48,315 bases of DNA from an uncultured Lachnospiraceae bacterium. GTDB lineage: Bacteria; Bacillota; Clostridia; Lachnospirales; Lachnospiraceae. Shown one piece after another: positions 7,918-16,196 of this stretch. The stretch lies in contig CAJUED010000029.1 of NCBI GenBank assembly GCA_910585075.1, forward strand, positions 1 through 48,315. The letters run 5' to 3'. Each line of letters starts with the position of its first letter. Within the stretch, counting starts at the first letter, position 1. Under the pieces are notes generated by a model. The model saw only the letters and a list, made by a program, of their open reading frames with translations. It ran no database searches and was not told where the DNA came from. The position numbers and the translations under genes were made by a program.

Positions 7918-9519
7918 TCAATCATAAATTTCATCTCCATCAATTTCTTTAGTATAAACGGTATTATCATAGGCGCGGCCTCCGTATGCAATTGCAACGA
8001 TTGCTCCAACTGATTTATTTGCAGCATTTTTCCCCGCACTCATGATATCAAAATCCCGCAAAGTAATATTGTAAATCTGCGCATTATCTCGGGCAACGCC
8101 AAATAGTCCTACAAGATCTGCGTCCGGATTTGTCATGGTAAGTCCTGCAATTTCGTAGCCGTTACCGTTATAAGTGCCTGTAAATGGATTATCCCTTGTT
8201 CCGATAGGGAGCCATTCATTTGCAGAAAGTTGGATATCTGCCTGCTGCATATAGTTCTGATCCATACCATACGCGCCCCTTCCAATGGCTCTAAGCTGTT
8301 CTTCGTCGGAAACCAAATAATATGTTGTCCCTCTAAACTCCAATGTTTCCATCACCGGCACATCATCAGAGGCTGCCTGCAAGGGGGCGTCCGTGTCAGT
8401 AGTTATGGACATAGTCGTAGCCATAGGCGTAGTCATAGGCATATATGCGTTTGCGACATGGTAACTGCCAATGAAGGCGGCCATAAAAACGATACATAAT
8501 GTAAATACACCTGTTAAAATCCGAGTCGCTTTATTCTTTTCTCTAAAATGCAAAATAGCACCTAACCTTTCTTTTAACTGTTCCGCTCCCTCCGTTAAGG
8601 TGACGGAAGCTAAAGAACTTTTGTACAAATGATTCAATTTCATAAAAGAAATCAGTGTGTCCCCATACTCACGCCTTGCTTTGTCATCCAGCATGGATAT
8701 GACTTTTTCATCACATGACAATTCACAGGATTTATTCACTTCCTTTTCCAGCAGATATACAAAAGGATTGAACCAATGGACACACACGGCAATCTGTATC
8801 AGCCATTTGTAAAACATATCCTTTTTCTTGTAGTGAATCAGTTCATGCATAAAAATATAAGATAATTCTTCATCTTCCATTTGGACGGCAGGCAAAACAA
8901 TTTCCGGACGGAAGAAACCAATCAGCATAGGTGAAGCTATCAGCGGATTATAAGATACTTCCACTCTTGTTTTGATATTCAGCTTTTCTTCACAGTCGGA
9001 CAACAGATTTAAGATTTTGATATCCGACAGCTCTGCGCTGCCCGCTTTGATATACCTGGTAAAGGTCTGATAAATCGTTATCTTGCGGACAAACAGTATC
9101 AGTGTCAATACTGACCAGATAAAGAACAGGCCAGCTGTAAATTGGCCGAATTCCGTAATGATGAAGCCCAGGGACGAATCGCTGCGAAGGGATTCACCCA
9201 TGGCAGTGCCAGCTATATCCTTTTTTGTCTGAATCGGCTTTGTTTCACTGTTATCCGTATTTTCAGGAACAAATTCATTTTGGGTTCCGGGAATTTCACT
9301 TGTTACCGCTGTCCTGTCAAGCTTTTCAAATAAACTTCCAACAATCGTAATATCGGGCGTCAGGGGAAGTAAGAACCGCAATGCAACAATCATCCAGATA
9401 TAATACTGCCAGCGCCTGCTGAATCTGTTTTTATATAAGGGTTTTAATACAAAAATGAGCAGTAATAACAGTGCGCCGGACACAGACAGCGACAATACTA
9501 CTTTCATAAACTCATTCAT
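7918..9519 (-). CDS. M56/BlaR1-like membrane metalloprotease with GLUG-like outer domain
   Basis: 533 residues. N-terminal helices (about 8-28, 38-58, 123-145) are followed by the M56 zinc site HELIH (225-229). Further hydrophobic stretches are WLIQIAVCVHWFNPFVY and a last helix at about 333-352. The expected penicillin-binding C-terminal domain is absent. Instead residues about 395-533 read like GLUG/beta-helix repeats (ADIQLSANEWLPIG, FTGTYNGNGYEIAGL, LVGLFG). Presumably the outer domain senses a signal and the protease then inactivates BlaI. It overlaps blaI by 8 bases and its ribosome site is inside that gene. The reading frame may be truncated at its 3' end (see findings). Confidence 0.88.
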   Translation of the reverse strand: MNEFMKVVLSLSVSGALLLLLIFVLKPLYKNRFSRRWQYYIWMIVALRFLLPLTPDITIVGSLFEKLDRTAVTSEIPGTQNEFVPENTDNSETKPIQTKKDIAGTAMGESLRSDSSLGFIITEFGQFTAGLFFIWSVLTLILFVRKITIYQTFTRYIKAGSAELSDIKILNLLSDCEEKLNIKTRVEVSYNPLIASPMLIGFFRPEIVLPAVQMEDEELSYIFMHELIHYKKKDMFYKWLIQIAVCVHWFNPFVYLLEKEVNKSCELSCDEKVISMLDDKARREYGDTLISFMKLNHLYKSSLASVTLTEGAEQLKERLGAILHFREKNKATRILTGVFTLCIVFMAAFIGSYHVANAYMPMTTPMATTMSITTDTDAPLQAASDDVPVMETLEFRGTTYYLVSDEEQLRAIGRGAYGMDQNYMQQADIQLSANEWLPIGTRDNPFTGTYNGNGYEIAGLTMTNPDADLVGLFGVARDNAQIYNITLRDFDIMSAGKNAANKSVGAIVAIAYGGRAYDNTVYTKEIDGDEIYD

Positions 9520-9886
9520 TTTCTTTCCTCCAAAAGATTTCTATCTCCTTTAATTCCTCCTCTGAGAGAATATCCTGCCGCAGCAATGTTGACACTAAAT
9601 TTTTTACATTCCCGCCATAGACTTTATTGAGAAAGCTGTGGGTCTGCATGGCCTGGTATTCCGCTTCCGTTACGGTAGCCACATATTCATTCCGTCTGCC
9701 AATTTTCCTGACCTTTAGGAACTTTTTTTCGCCCAGCCTGGAAAGTAGGGTAAGTACTGTGTTGTTTTTCCATTTATTTTCCTCTTTTTCCAGTTCCTCC
9801 ATGATGAGGGAGTATAGCGCCGTCCCTCCATTCTTCCAAATGATTTTCATTAATACCAGCTCTGATTCGGAAATTTGCTGTGCCAT
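9512..9886 (-). CDS. BlaI/MecI/CopY-family transcriptional repressor
   Basis: 124 residues, the usual size for the family. The winged helix begins ISESELVLMKIIW and includes NTVLTLLSRLGEKKFL and the wing RKIGRRNEYVATV. A C-terminal dimerisation helix region (about 80-120) carries the cleavage and dimer surface typical of BlaI. AGGAGG lies about four bases before the ATG. It is the first gene of a two-gene operon with the M56 protease, which should relieve repression by proteolysis. Two direct-repeat operators lie in its promoter. The target is at least its own operon; no beta-lactamase is present nearby. Confidence 0.92.
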   Translation of the reverse strand: MAQQISESELVLMKIIWKNGGTALYSLIMEELEKEENKWKNNTVLTLLSRLGEKKFLKVRKIGRRNEYVATVTEAEYQAMQTHSFLNKVYGGNVKNLVSTLLRQDILSEEELKEIEIFWRKENE

Positions 9887-9902
9887 ATTGTCCTCCTTTT
9901 AT

Positions 9903-9954
9903 CTTAACATCCTGTAGGTGTTATTATCTTAACACTTTGTAGGTGAGATTGCAA
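9903..9954 (-). promoter_or_regulatory. blaI promoter with two repeated operators
   Basis: Minus-strand -35 TTGCAA (9949-9954) and -10 TAAGAT (9926-9931) are separated by 17 bases. The motif CACCTACAnnnTGTTAAG occurs twice with a 25-base period: one copy fills the -35/-10 spacer and overlaps the -10, the other lies just downstream (9903-9920). Each copy contains a TACA...TGT dyad like BlaI/CopY boxes. This is the expected place for autorepression. Confidence 0.65.
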
Positions 9955-10137
9955 TACCCTGAAAGCAATTTAAAAATTTATAATTTCCAAGTCCAAGTGT
10001 GTGCCTTGTAGATTTCCACACATTCGAGAGGGGTAGTTCACGAAATTCACGATATGGATTTCGGCAGACTTTCGGAAGATACGAAAAAGAAAGTAAAAAG
10101 ATTTGGAGATTTTTCGAATGCAACGACGTAACAATAA

Positions 10138-10170
10138 CGAGCAGGAAATCTTCTACGGATTCCCTGCTCG
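10138..10170 (-). terminator. Hairpin terminator after DUF1266 lipoprotein gene
   Basis: CGAGCAGG (10138-10145) and CCTGCTCG (10163-10170) form a perfect 8-bp stem. T-rich tails lie on both sides (TTATTGTT on the minus strand, TTTTAT on the plus strand). It follows the stop codon of the 10194-11420 gene. The rest of the 307-base gap 9887-10193 holds the blaI promoter and AT-rich sequence in which I see no gene. Confidence 0.7.
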
Positions 10171-10193
10171 TTTTATGTGCAATATTAAAACAA

Positions 10194-11420
10194 TTACCAG
10201 CTTTTTTCCAGCGTCAAATTCCAGTCAATGTTATAGGGACTGTCCGCCTGGGCTTTGATGTCCTCATAAATTCCCCGTCTCTCCTCACTGCTTTCCTCTC
10301 CCCAGTACTCATATCCAACAAAATAGCTCTCCATAAAGCCATCCCAGGAATCAAAGGTCTCCTGAATCAGTTTTGCCACCTCCAGAGATTTGTCAAGGGC
10401 TTCCGTCTCCGTGTAATAACCGGCAAGATAATAGTTGCCCAAAAGCGACATGGCCCGGCTGTAATCCCATCCTGCCAGGGCATCATCCCCATATCTTTCA
10501 TAGAGGGCATACCAGTTTTTGTAATTCTCCGCTTCTTCTTCGTCTATCACAAAACTTTCCAGAAGGAAATCAATCCTCTCCTCCTCCGGAACCTCTCCAA
10601 CACCGCTTTCCCCTATGTACACCATATCATCCCGGAAGGAAAGCCTGTGTCCCTCTGTCAAAAGCCAGTCCATGGTTTCGTCTGCGGAAGCCCGGTCGCT
10701 CACATCCCACCAGCCGGATAAAAGGGACTGGGCAATCTGCTGGCTGCTCTCATTTGCAGGAAGGCCTCCGAACATGGTGTAATCCCAGTTGTTCACCGCC
10801 GTCAGCACCGCACAGGTATTGTTAAACCACTGGATGGTATCCGTCATTTCCACAGTTGACGTATTTTCAACTTCCGGCGGCGTCTCCTTGAAAGAGGCGC
10901 ACACATTTCTAAAATATTCCTCTTTCTGCTCGTTGATTTCCGTGGCCGCATATAAGATACCGTAAAAGGCATATTCCGTCTCTCCATATACGACCAGGCC
11001 TGCGCCGTCCACTTCATCAGCCGTTACCACGCAGCTGTACGCTCCCTCCACCTCCATATCGGGAATGGACGGCATTTCTATTTCCTTTATATCTGACATT
11101 TGATAGGAGGTTTCAATTGCATCCCTCCATGTATCTATGTCGGCGTTTGCGCCAAAAACACTTTTGGCAAGCTGCATTACTAAAATCCCCTCTGAGTCAT
11201 CCTCCGTAAAGGCCGCCACCCAGCCTTCCGTGCCACTTTCCTCATTTACATCCTCAGCCTTCCAGCTCTCATCCATTTGAATGCTCACCGTCTCATCCTC
11301 TGAGACATATTCCTTCATGACAATTTCCTTCGGAGTTTCCTCCTTTAAGCCGCCGCACCCGGTAAGGGCCAGCACAAACGCTGTAGTTAACAGTACCGCA
11401 CATCTCTTTAACTTTTTCAT
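10194..11420 (-). CDS. DUF1266-type lipoprotein
   Basis: 408 residues. Signal peptide with lipobox TGC (Cys22), so it should be anchored on the outer face. Residues about 35-175 form a beta-rich domain of unknown type (WVAAFTEDDSEGILVMQLA). Residues about 195-408 match the DUF1266 pattern: GWWDVSDRASADETMDWLL then EGHR, and later AGWDYSRAMSLLGNYYLAGY. DUF1266 proteins are usually cytoplasmic and of unknown role, so an exported copy is of note. A ribosome site AGGAGG precedes the ATG. The gene is monocistronic with its own promoter and terminator. Confidence 0.8.
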   Translation of the reverse strand: MKKLKRCAVLLTTAFVLALTGCGGLKEETPKEIVMKEYVSEDETVSIQMDESWKAEDVNEESGTEGWVAAFTEDDSEGILVMQLAKSVFGANADIDTWRDAIETSYQMSDIKEIEMPSIPDMEVEGAYSCVVTADEVDGAGLVVYGETEYAFYGILYAATEINEQKEEYFRNVCASFKETPPEVENTSTVEMTDTIQWFNNTCAVLTAVNNWDYTMFGGLPANESSQQIAQSLLSGWWDVSDRASADETMDWLLTEGHRLSFRDDMVYIGESGVGEVPEEERIDFLLESFVIDEEEAENYKNWYALYERYGDDALAGWDYSRAMSLLGNYYLAGYYTETEALDKSLEVAKLIQETFDSWDGFMESYFVGYEYWGEESSEERRGIYEDIKAQADSPYNIDWNLTLEKSW

Positions 11421-11476
11421 TTTTCCTCCTATCGTAAAAACATAAACCTAATACACAGGCCGTCTAAATTTACTTA

Positions 11477-11505
11477 ATTATAATATGCATTTTCCTAAAA
11501 TACAA
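11477..11505 (-). promoter_or_regulatory. Sigma-A-type promoter of the DUF1266 lipoprotein gene
   Basis: Minus-strand -35 TTGTAT (11500-11505) and -10 TATAAT (11477-11482), spacer 17, about 57 bases before the start codon. Part of the 377-base gap 11421-11797. Confidence 0.65.
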
Positions 11506-11585
11506 TCTTAATTCCCGCTGAAAAGCATCCTTTAATGGAATCGGCAAAGTTAAAAATTCGCAGTGTCAAAATCCGATTTTCCGAT

Positions 11586-11614
11586 TTGATAAAAGCAACA
11601 AAATATGATATTCT
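11586..11614 (+). promoter_or_regulatory. Sigma-A-type promoter of the acyltransferase gene
   Basis: TTGATA (11586-11591), 17-base spacer, TATTCT (11609-11614). It would give a leader of roughly 180 bases that contains the hairpin at 11672-11694. Confidence 0.55.
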
Positions 11615-11671
11615 ATTTATCAGAAATACACAAATTGATTTCATGTTTTACCAAGGATGAACTATTAACGA

Positions 11672-11694
11672 GCAGGGAAAGAGCTTCTCCCTGC
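11672..11694. repeat. Hairpin in acyltransferase leader, related to the 10138 terminator
   Basis: GCAGGGA (11672-11678) and TCCCTGC (11688-11694) pair perfectly around a 9-base centre. The left flank TAACGAGCAGG is identical to the left flank of the 10138-10170 hairpin, so related hairpins bracket the DUF1266 gene. No T-run follows on the plus strand; it could be a degraded terminator or a leader structure. Confidence 0.5.
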
Positions 11695-11797
11695 CCGCCG
11701 CGCGGGGCCCATTCTGCCTTAGCAGTAAATGCTACTGTGCGCCCCTGTGCATAAAAATACACTTTGTCATAGAGCCTTTAGTGGCATGGAGATTTTT

Positions 11798-12529
11798 ATG
11801 TTAAGATTTTATTTTGTAATCATTATTTCTTTACCGTTCATTTTGTTTTATCTGTGCAAGGCCGGTTACATAGAAAAGCATACCGATTCCTACACCGAGG
11901 AGGATCGCTACAAGGTGGCCAAAAGCGCTGTGGCTATCTTAAAGCGTAACGGCTTCATTCACACGGATGTCTATGGAACCGAAAATCTCCCTTCTCAGGG
12001 AGGCTATGTTATGTATGCCAACCATCAAGGAAAGTATGACGCCCTGGGTATCATATCCGGACATCCTACCCCCTGCACTGTTATGATTGACGATAAGCGC
12101 TCTCATCCTATCGTCACCACCCAGTTTATCAGCCTGCTTAACGGTATCCGATTAGACAAGACTGATATGCGAAAGCAGTTTAAGACCATTATGGACGTTA
12201 TCGCCCAAGTAAAATCTGGACGGCGCATCATTATTTTCCCGGAAGGAGGCTATTACCGCAACCGGAATCAGGTACATGAGTTCCTGCCCGGAGCCTTCAA
12301 ATGCTCCATCAAATCCAAAACCCCCATCATCCCGGTAGCCCTGATTGATTCCTACAAGCCCTTTGAGCTTAATTCCTTAAAGCCGGTAAAAACCCAGGTG
12401 CATTTTTTAGCGCCCATTTTTTATGATGAATACAAAGAAATGACATCAAAAGAAATTGCCGACCTTACCAGAAGCCGGATTATGGAGACTATCAGCAGGG
12501 TGTGCGGACAAAAGCCCCTTACCCTGTAG
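11798..12529 (+). CDS. 1-acyl-sn-glycerol-3-phosphate acyltransferase (PlsC family)
   Basis: 243 residues from the ATG at 11798, chosen because GGAG lies six bases upstream; a longer reading frame to 11729 has no ribosome site. An N-terminal membrane helix (about 3-20) is followed by the acyltransferase domain. The HX4D catalytic motif is NHQGKYD with His76 and Asp81. The second motif is FPEGG at about 147-151, and PVALID follows. It should acylate lysophosphatidic acid at position 2 for phospholipid synthesis at the inner membrane face. FPEGG instead of FPEGT/S is a small variation. A paralog or a narrower lipid substrate is possible. Confidence 0.88.
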   Translation: MLRFYFVIIISLPFILFYLCKAGYIEKHTDSYTEEDRYKVAKSAVAILKRNGFIHTDVYGTENLPSQGGYVMYANHQGKYDALGIISGHPTPCTVMIDDKRSHPIVTTQFISLLNGIRLDKTDMRKQFKTIMDVIAQVKSGRRIIIFPEGGYYRNRNQVHEFLPGAFKCSIKSKTPIIPVALIDSYKPFELNSLKPVKTQVHFLAPIFYDEYKEMTSKEIADLTRSRIMETISRVCGQKPLTL

Positions 12530-12593
12530 CTTTCAAACTCTGATTTGCTCTGCTTATTTGGTTCCTTGGCTATCCAGTCAACGTTTGGGAAAA

Positions 12594-12694
12594 AAGAGGC
12601 TATCGCATTAAGAAAACTGCATACAGGATATTATGTTTCTGAAAGCCAGATATTCATATACCTTGTATCCATTATTCTTATTGCACAGCCTCTT
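12594..12694. repeat. Widely spaced inverted repeat
   Basis: AAGAGGCT (12594-12601) and AGCCTCTT (12687-12694) are exact inverted arms about 85 bases apart, each flanked by A-runs, in the gap between the acyltransferase and the convergent coiled-coil gene. It may mark an old insertion boundary; function unknown. Confidence 0.35.
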
Positions 12695-12707
12695 AAAAAT
12701 TGCTATC

Positions 12708-13295
12708 TTATTCTGCTGCCGTAACCGCCGCCACGGTATCCGCTGCATCCACCACCTCAGGCGCCCCTGCGGGAGCGGTGCCGTTTTCCGCCACCTCCTG
12801 GGGGTCATCGTACTCCTTTTCTTCCTCATCCTTCCAGAGGGATTTATATTTTTCTTTTTTCTCCTGCTGGGCCAGCGCGCCAATGTTCTTGGCCGTCTGG
12901 TACATTTCAAAACTGTATTCCATCAATTTTTTCTCATCCGATGCAGGCACGATTCCGCCCTTCATAATACGGCGGGCCACCTCCATCATTTTGCCCATCT
13001 CCTGGGCATATTCCGCAGCCGCATCCGCCTGCTGCTCTCCCACCGTGGCATTCCAGTAGGCACAGTACTGCTCCGCCAGCCTGTCTAAATACTCCTGATA
13101 CTCTGACTCCTTCTCGTCAAGGGCATTAAGCGTCAGCTCCAAAGTGGCCGCCTCAGAAGCATATTCCTCCCCTCTGCCCGGGAAATGCTGCATCTTTGCC
13201 TGGATATTTTTCAGTTGTTTCGATACGGCCGACCGCTCCGTCCGGTATTCCTTTATCTGGTTTCTATAAATCTGCTGTGCTTCCCCTATTTTCAT
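12708..13295 (-). CDS. Hypothetical coiled-coil protein
   Basis: 195 residues, with no signal peptide or membrane helix. Residues about 10-130 are strongly helical and charged with heptad-like spacing (YRNQIKEYRTERSAVSKQL, ALDEKESEYQEYLDRLAEQY), suggesting a coiled coil. The C-terminus (about 165-195) is a disordered Ala/Val/Glu tail. The start is preceded by GGGGGCGGG, an odd but usable ribosome site. I do not recognise the family. It lies before a small lipoprotein gene on the same strand with a 93-base gap; no functional link is visible. Confidence 0.7.
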   Translation of the reverse strand: MKIGEAQQIYRNQIKEYRTERSAVSKQLKNIQAKMQHFPGRGEEYASEAATLELTLNALDEKESEYQEYLDRLAEQYCAYWNATVGEQQADAAAEYAQEMGKMMEVARRIMKGGIVPASDEKKLMEYSFEMYQTAKNIGALAQQEKKEKYKSLWKDEEEKEYDDPQEVAENGTAPAGAPEVVDAADTVAAVTAAE

Positions 13296-13388
13296 TCATA
13301 CCCGCCCCCTGTTCATTGTGAATGAAAAATCTATTCACTGTCATTACATATATCGTCTCATTCTACGGAAAACATAACAGTTAATCCC

Positions 13389-13949
13389 TTATTTCACTTT
13401 GTCGCCGCCTGCCTCGTAAAGCCCCGCATACTCTCCGTCAGAAATCTCCAGATGTGCCGGTTCTCCCGGATAATAAATGATAACCGTCCCATCATCACAG
13501 GTATAGATTCTCCAGTTATTTTCCTGCTGGAAACCATCTGCCCTTGTATAGTACAAAGAAAGACCATCAACAGCAAATTCCAACATACCTTCATCGTCAA
13601 AAAACACTTCCATTCTGCGTCCCGTATCATCCGTGTAGACATTGCCTGCCATATACCATTTATCATCAGCAGCATCCGGCTCCACCACATCAAGGTCTTC
13701 ACCGGACTGTGCGTCCTGGGGAACATCCTGCACGGTGGTCTGTACCTCTTTTTCCGGCATATCAGTTGCCTGTGCGGTATTTGTTGGTGTATCAGCCGCC
13801 TGCATAACGGTTGCCTGCGTATCGGCTGACTCAGCCACACTTCCGGCCCCCTCAGTCTCATTGCCGCCCTCCCTTCCACATCCACAGCACAACACAATGG
13901 CCGCCGTCAAAATACCTAAAATACATTTTACATTTCTCATGCCTGTCAT
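13389..13949 (-). CDS. Small lipoprotein of unknown function
   Basis: 186 residues. A hydrophobic signal segment runs into CCGC; the lipobox is imperfect because the -3 residue is Cys, but lipidation at the last Cys (about residue 24) is likely. Residues 30-90 are a Thr/Ala/Gln-rich linker with loose repeats (ATVMQAADTP, TAQATDMPEK). Residues about 95-180 form a compact beta-rich domain with aromatic and acidic residues (WYMAGNVYTDDTGRRMEVFF). No strong ribosome site precedes the ATG, so the start is uncertain. The linker-plus-small-domain design recalls the two lipoproteins at 4188-5509, but the sequences differ. The 297-base gap after it (13950-14246) shows no gene. Confidence 0.72.
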   Translation of the reverse strand: MTGMRNVKCILGILTAAIVLCCGCGREGGNETEGAGSVAESADTQATVMQAADTPTNTAQATDMPEKEVQTTVQDVPQDAQSGEDLDVVEPDAADDKWYMAGNVYTDDTGRRMEVFFDDEGMLEFAVDGLSLYYTRADGFQQENNWRIYTCDDGTVIIYYPGEPAHLEISDGEYAGLYEAGGDKVK

Positions 13950-14246
13950 AATTTAACTTTTCTCGATTTAAGAATGAAATCTCCAATCTTTCCTCCTTAT
14001 ATTCGTTTGGTGTTCCAACCGTTTTTATTATCTTCCAACCGCACATAATTTCAACTCGTTTTGCATGAAACGACATTTTTCTTCTCTTTTTGGTCCCTAT
14101 GACTCATTGAAAGAAGCTTATCTCCTTATGCGCTTTATACAAGGACGGAAAAAGGAGCCCACCAACCACATCGGTGAACCCCCCCATGCACAAAATTCCT
14201 GACCGAAAACCGCCTGAGACGCTGCGCTCCATACGCAGTACCAGTC

Positions 14247-16073
14247 TTAGAGAGAATCTGTATCTCCCAGAATCTTCATAAATTCCTCCCCTGTAATCGT
14301 TTCCTTCTCATACAGATACTTGGACAGCTCATGGAGCTTATCCATATTTTCACTAAGAAGCTTCTTCGCCTTTTCATACTGATTTTTCACTGTCTCTACC
14401 ACTTTCCGGTCAACCTCTCTGGCTGTGTCCTCCGAACATGCCAAAGATGCATCCCCTCCCAGGTACTGATTTTGAACGGTCTCAAGGGCCACCATGCCAA
14501 ATTCCTCGCTCATACCGTACCTTGTGATCATAGCCCGGGCCAGTTTGGTGGCCTGCTCTATATCGTTGGAGGCCCCGGTGGTGATGGAATGGAAAATCAG
14601 TTCCTCCGCCACCCGTCCGCCTGTAAAGGTAGCAATCTTATTTTCGATTTCCTCCTTGCTCATCAGGTTGTGTTCCCCTTCCTCCACCTGCATGGTGTAG
14701 CCCAGGGCTCCTGAGGTTCTGGGGATAATGGTAATCTTGGTAACAGGGGCCGAATGGCTCTGCAGGGCCGCCACCAGGGCATGGCCGATTTCATGGTAAG
14801 ACACAATCAGTCTTTCCTTATCTGACAGCACTTTATTTTTCTTCTGGTAGCCTGCAATGACCACTTCAATGCTTTCTTCAAGGTCCGCCTGAATCACATA
14901 CTGACGGCCTTCCCTGACCGCACGCAGGGCCGCCTCGTTGACCATGTTGGCCAGTTCCGCTCCGGAGGCTCCGGAAGCCGCTCTTGCAATGGCGTTAAAG
15001 TCGATGTCATCCCCAAGCTTTATCTTCTTGGCGTGTACCTTTAAAATGGCTTCCCTTCCTGCCAGATCAGGCAGTTCCACTGGAACCCGCCTGTCAAACC
15101 GGCCGGGACGAAGGAGGGCCGGGTCAAGGGATTCCGGACGGTTGGTTGCCGCAAGGATTACAACGCCCTTTGAACCGTCAAAACCATCCATCTCCGTAAG
15201 CAGCTGATTCAAGGTCTGCTCCCTCTCATCATTGCCGCCCATTCCGCCGCCATCACGCTTTTTCCCTATGGTATCAATCTCATCAATAAATACGATACAG
15301 GGGGCCTTCTCATTTGCCTGCTTAAACAGATCGCGGACCTTGGCCGCCCCCATTCCCACAAACATCTCCACAAATTCAGAGCCTGATATGGAAAAGAAGG
15401 GAACCTCCGACTCCCCGGCCACCGCCTTTGCCAGCAGTGTTTTTCCTGTTCCGGGAGGGCCCACAAGAAGGGCTCCTTTGGGCATGGACGCGCCGATATC
15501 CTGATATTTCTGAGGATTGTGCAGGAAATCCACTATCTCGGTCAAAACCTCCTTAGCCTCGTCCTCCCCTGCCACATCACTGAACTTGATGCCTGTTGTT
15601 GACTCCACATAAACCTTTGCATTGCTCTTTCCAAACTGCATGGAAGGAATACCGCCTCCCATTTTGCTCATCAATTTAGAGGAAAGCCAATTACCTATCA
15701 CAATAAAAATCACAATGGGCAGCACCCAGCTTAGGATAAATCTTAAAACAGGCGACATTTCCTCCTGCACCACCCGGCCGAAAGCGCATTCTGACGCCCG
15801 CAGCCGCTCCACCAGATCCGGGTCGTCAAACGTGGGGGTCCGGTAGTATCCCGGTTCTTCCTGCTTGTCCACAAAATAAATATATTCCCCTTCTATCTGA
15901 ACCATTTTCACCTGCTTTTCCTCCACCATGTTGAGGAAGGTGCCATAGTCCACATTCTCAATCTGCTTCTTGAGCAGTTTGGGAAAAAGCAGGGTGTTCA
16001 GCAGTGACATCACCAGAAGCACCACCAGGTAATAAAAAATCAACGGTTTTTTAGGTTGTTTTACTTCTTTCAT
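14247..16073 (-). CDS. ftsH: ATP-dependent zinc metalloprotease FtsH
   Basis: 608 residues from the ATG at 16073, which has GGAGG six bases upstream; the longer frame to 16136 lacks one. Two membrane helices (about 10-32 and 108-132) flank a short outer domain. The AAA module has Walker A GPPGTGKT (about 205-212), Walker B FIDEID, and the second region of homology ending RPGRFDRR. The protease site is HEIGH (427-431) with the third zinc ligand Asp504 (ASNDIEQAT). Most FtsH have HEAGH, so Ile is unusual though compatible. It degrades membrane and regulatory proteins. It is not beside tilS/hpt as main clostridial ftsH often is, so it may be an accessory paralog. Confidence 0.95.
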   Translation of the reverse strand: MKEVKQPKKPLIFYYLVVLLVMSLLNTLLFPKLLKKQIENVDYGTFLNMVEEKQVKMVQIEGEYIYFVDKQEEPGYYRTPTFDDPDLVERLRASECAFGRVVQEEMSPVLRFILSWVLPIVIFIVIGNWLSSKLMSKMGGGIPSMQFGKSNAKVYVESTTGIKFSDVAGEDEAKEVLTEIVDFLHNPQKYQDIGASMPKGALLVGPPGTGKTLLAKAVAGESEVPFFSISGSEFVEMFVGMGAAKVRDLFKQANEKAPCIVFIDEIDTIGKKRDGGGMGGNDEREQTLNQLLTEMDGFDGSKGVVILAATNRPESLDPALLRPGRFDRRVPVELPDLAGREAILKVHAKKIKLGDDIDFNAIARAASGASGAELANMVNEAALRAVREGRQYVIQADLEESIEVVIAGYQKKNKVLSDKERLIVSYHEIGHALVAALQSHSAPVTKITIIPRTSGALGYTMQVEEGEHNLMSKEEIENKIATFTGGRVAEELIFHSITTGASNDIEQATKLARAMITRYGMSEEFGMVALETVQNQYLGGDASLACSEDTAREVDRKVVETVKNQYEKAKKLLSENMDKLHELSKYLYEKETITGEEFMKILGDTDSL

Positions 16074-16196
16074 TCTTTTCCTCCGTTCCAAAACGTTCCA
16101 CATTCTCTCATGCCGGCCTTTGTTTTCAGGCGGCACTTTTGGGTACTTTAGGGCTTACCTTCACGCTAAAGCATGTTTGCCACTGGCCTACCCATC

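Noticed and set aside
8395..8450. Repeated CATAGTCGTAG-like units resembling a short tandem array
   Set aside because: They lie inside the M56 protease gene and encode its Met/Thr/Pro linker, so they are low-complexity coding sequence and not a CRISPR or regulatory array.
9929..10123. Short minus-strand frame in the blaI/DUF1266 gap
   Set aside because: It covers the promoter and operators of blaI, has no ribosome site and no recognisable domain.
12608..12910. Arg-rich minus-strand frame
   Set aside because: Shadow of the coiled-coil gene; extreme Arg/Lys content typical of an out-of-frame reading.
13858..14076. Short frame overlapping the start of the small lipoprotein gene
   Set aside because: It is in another frame of a likely lipoprotein and its sequence looks non-coding.
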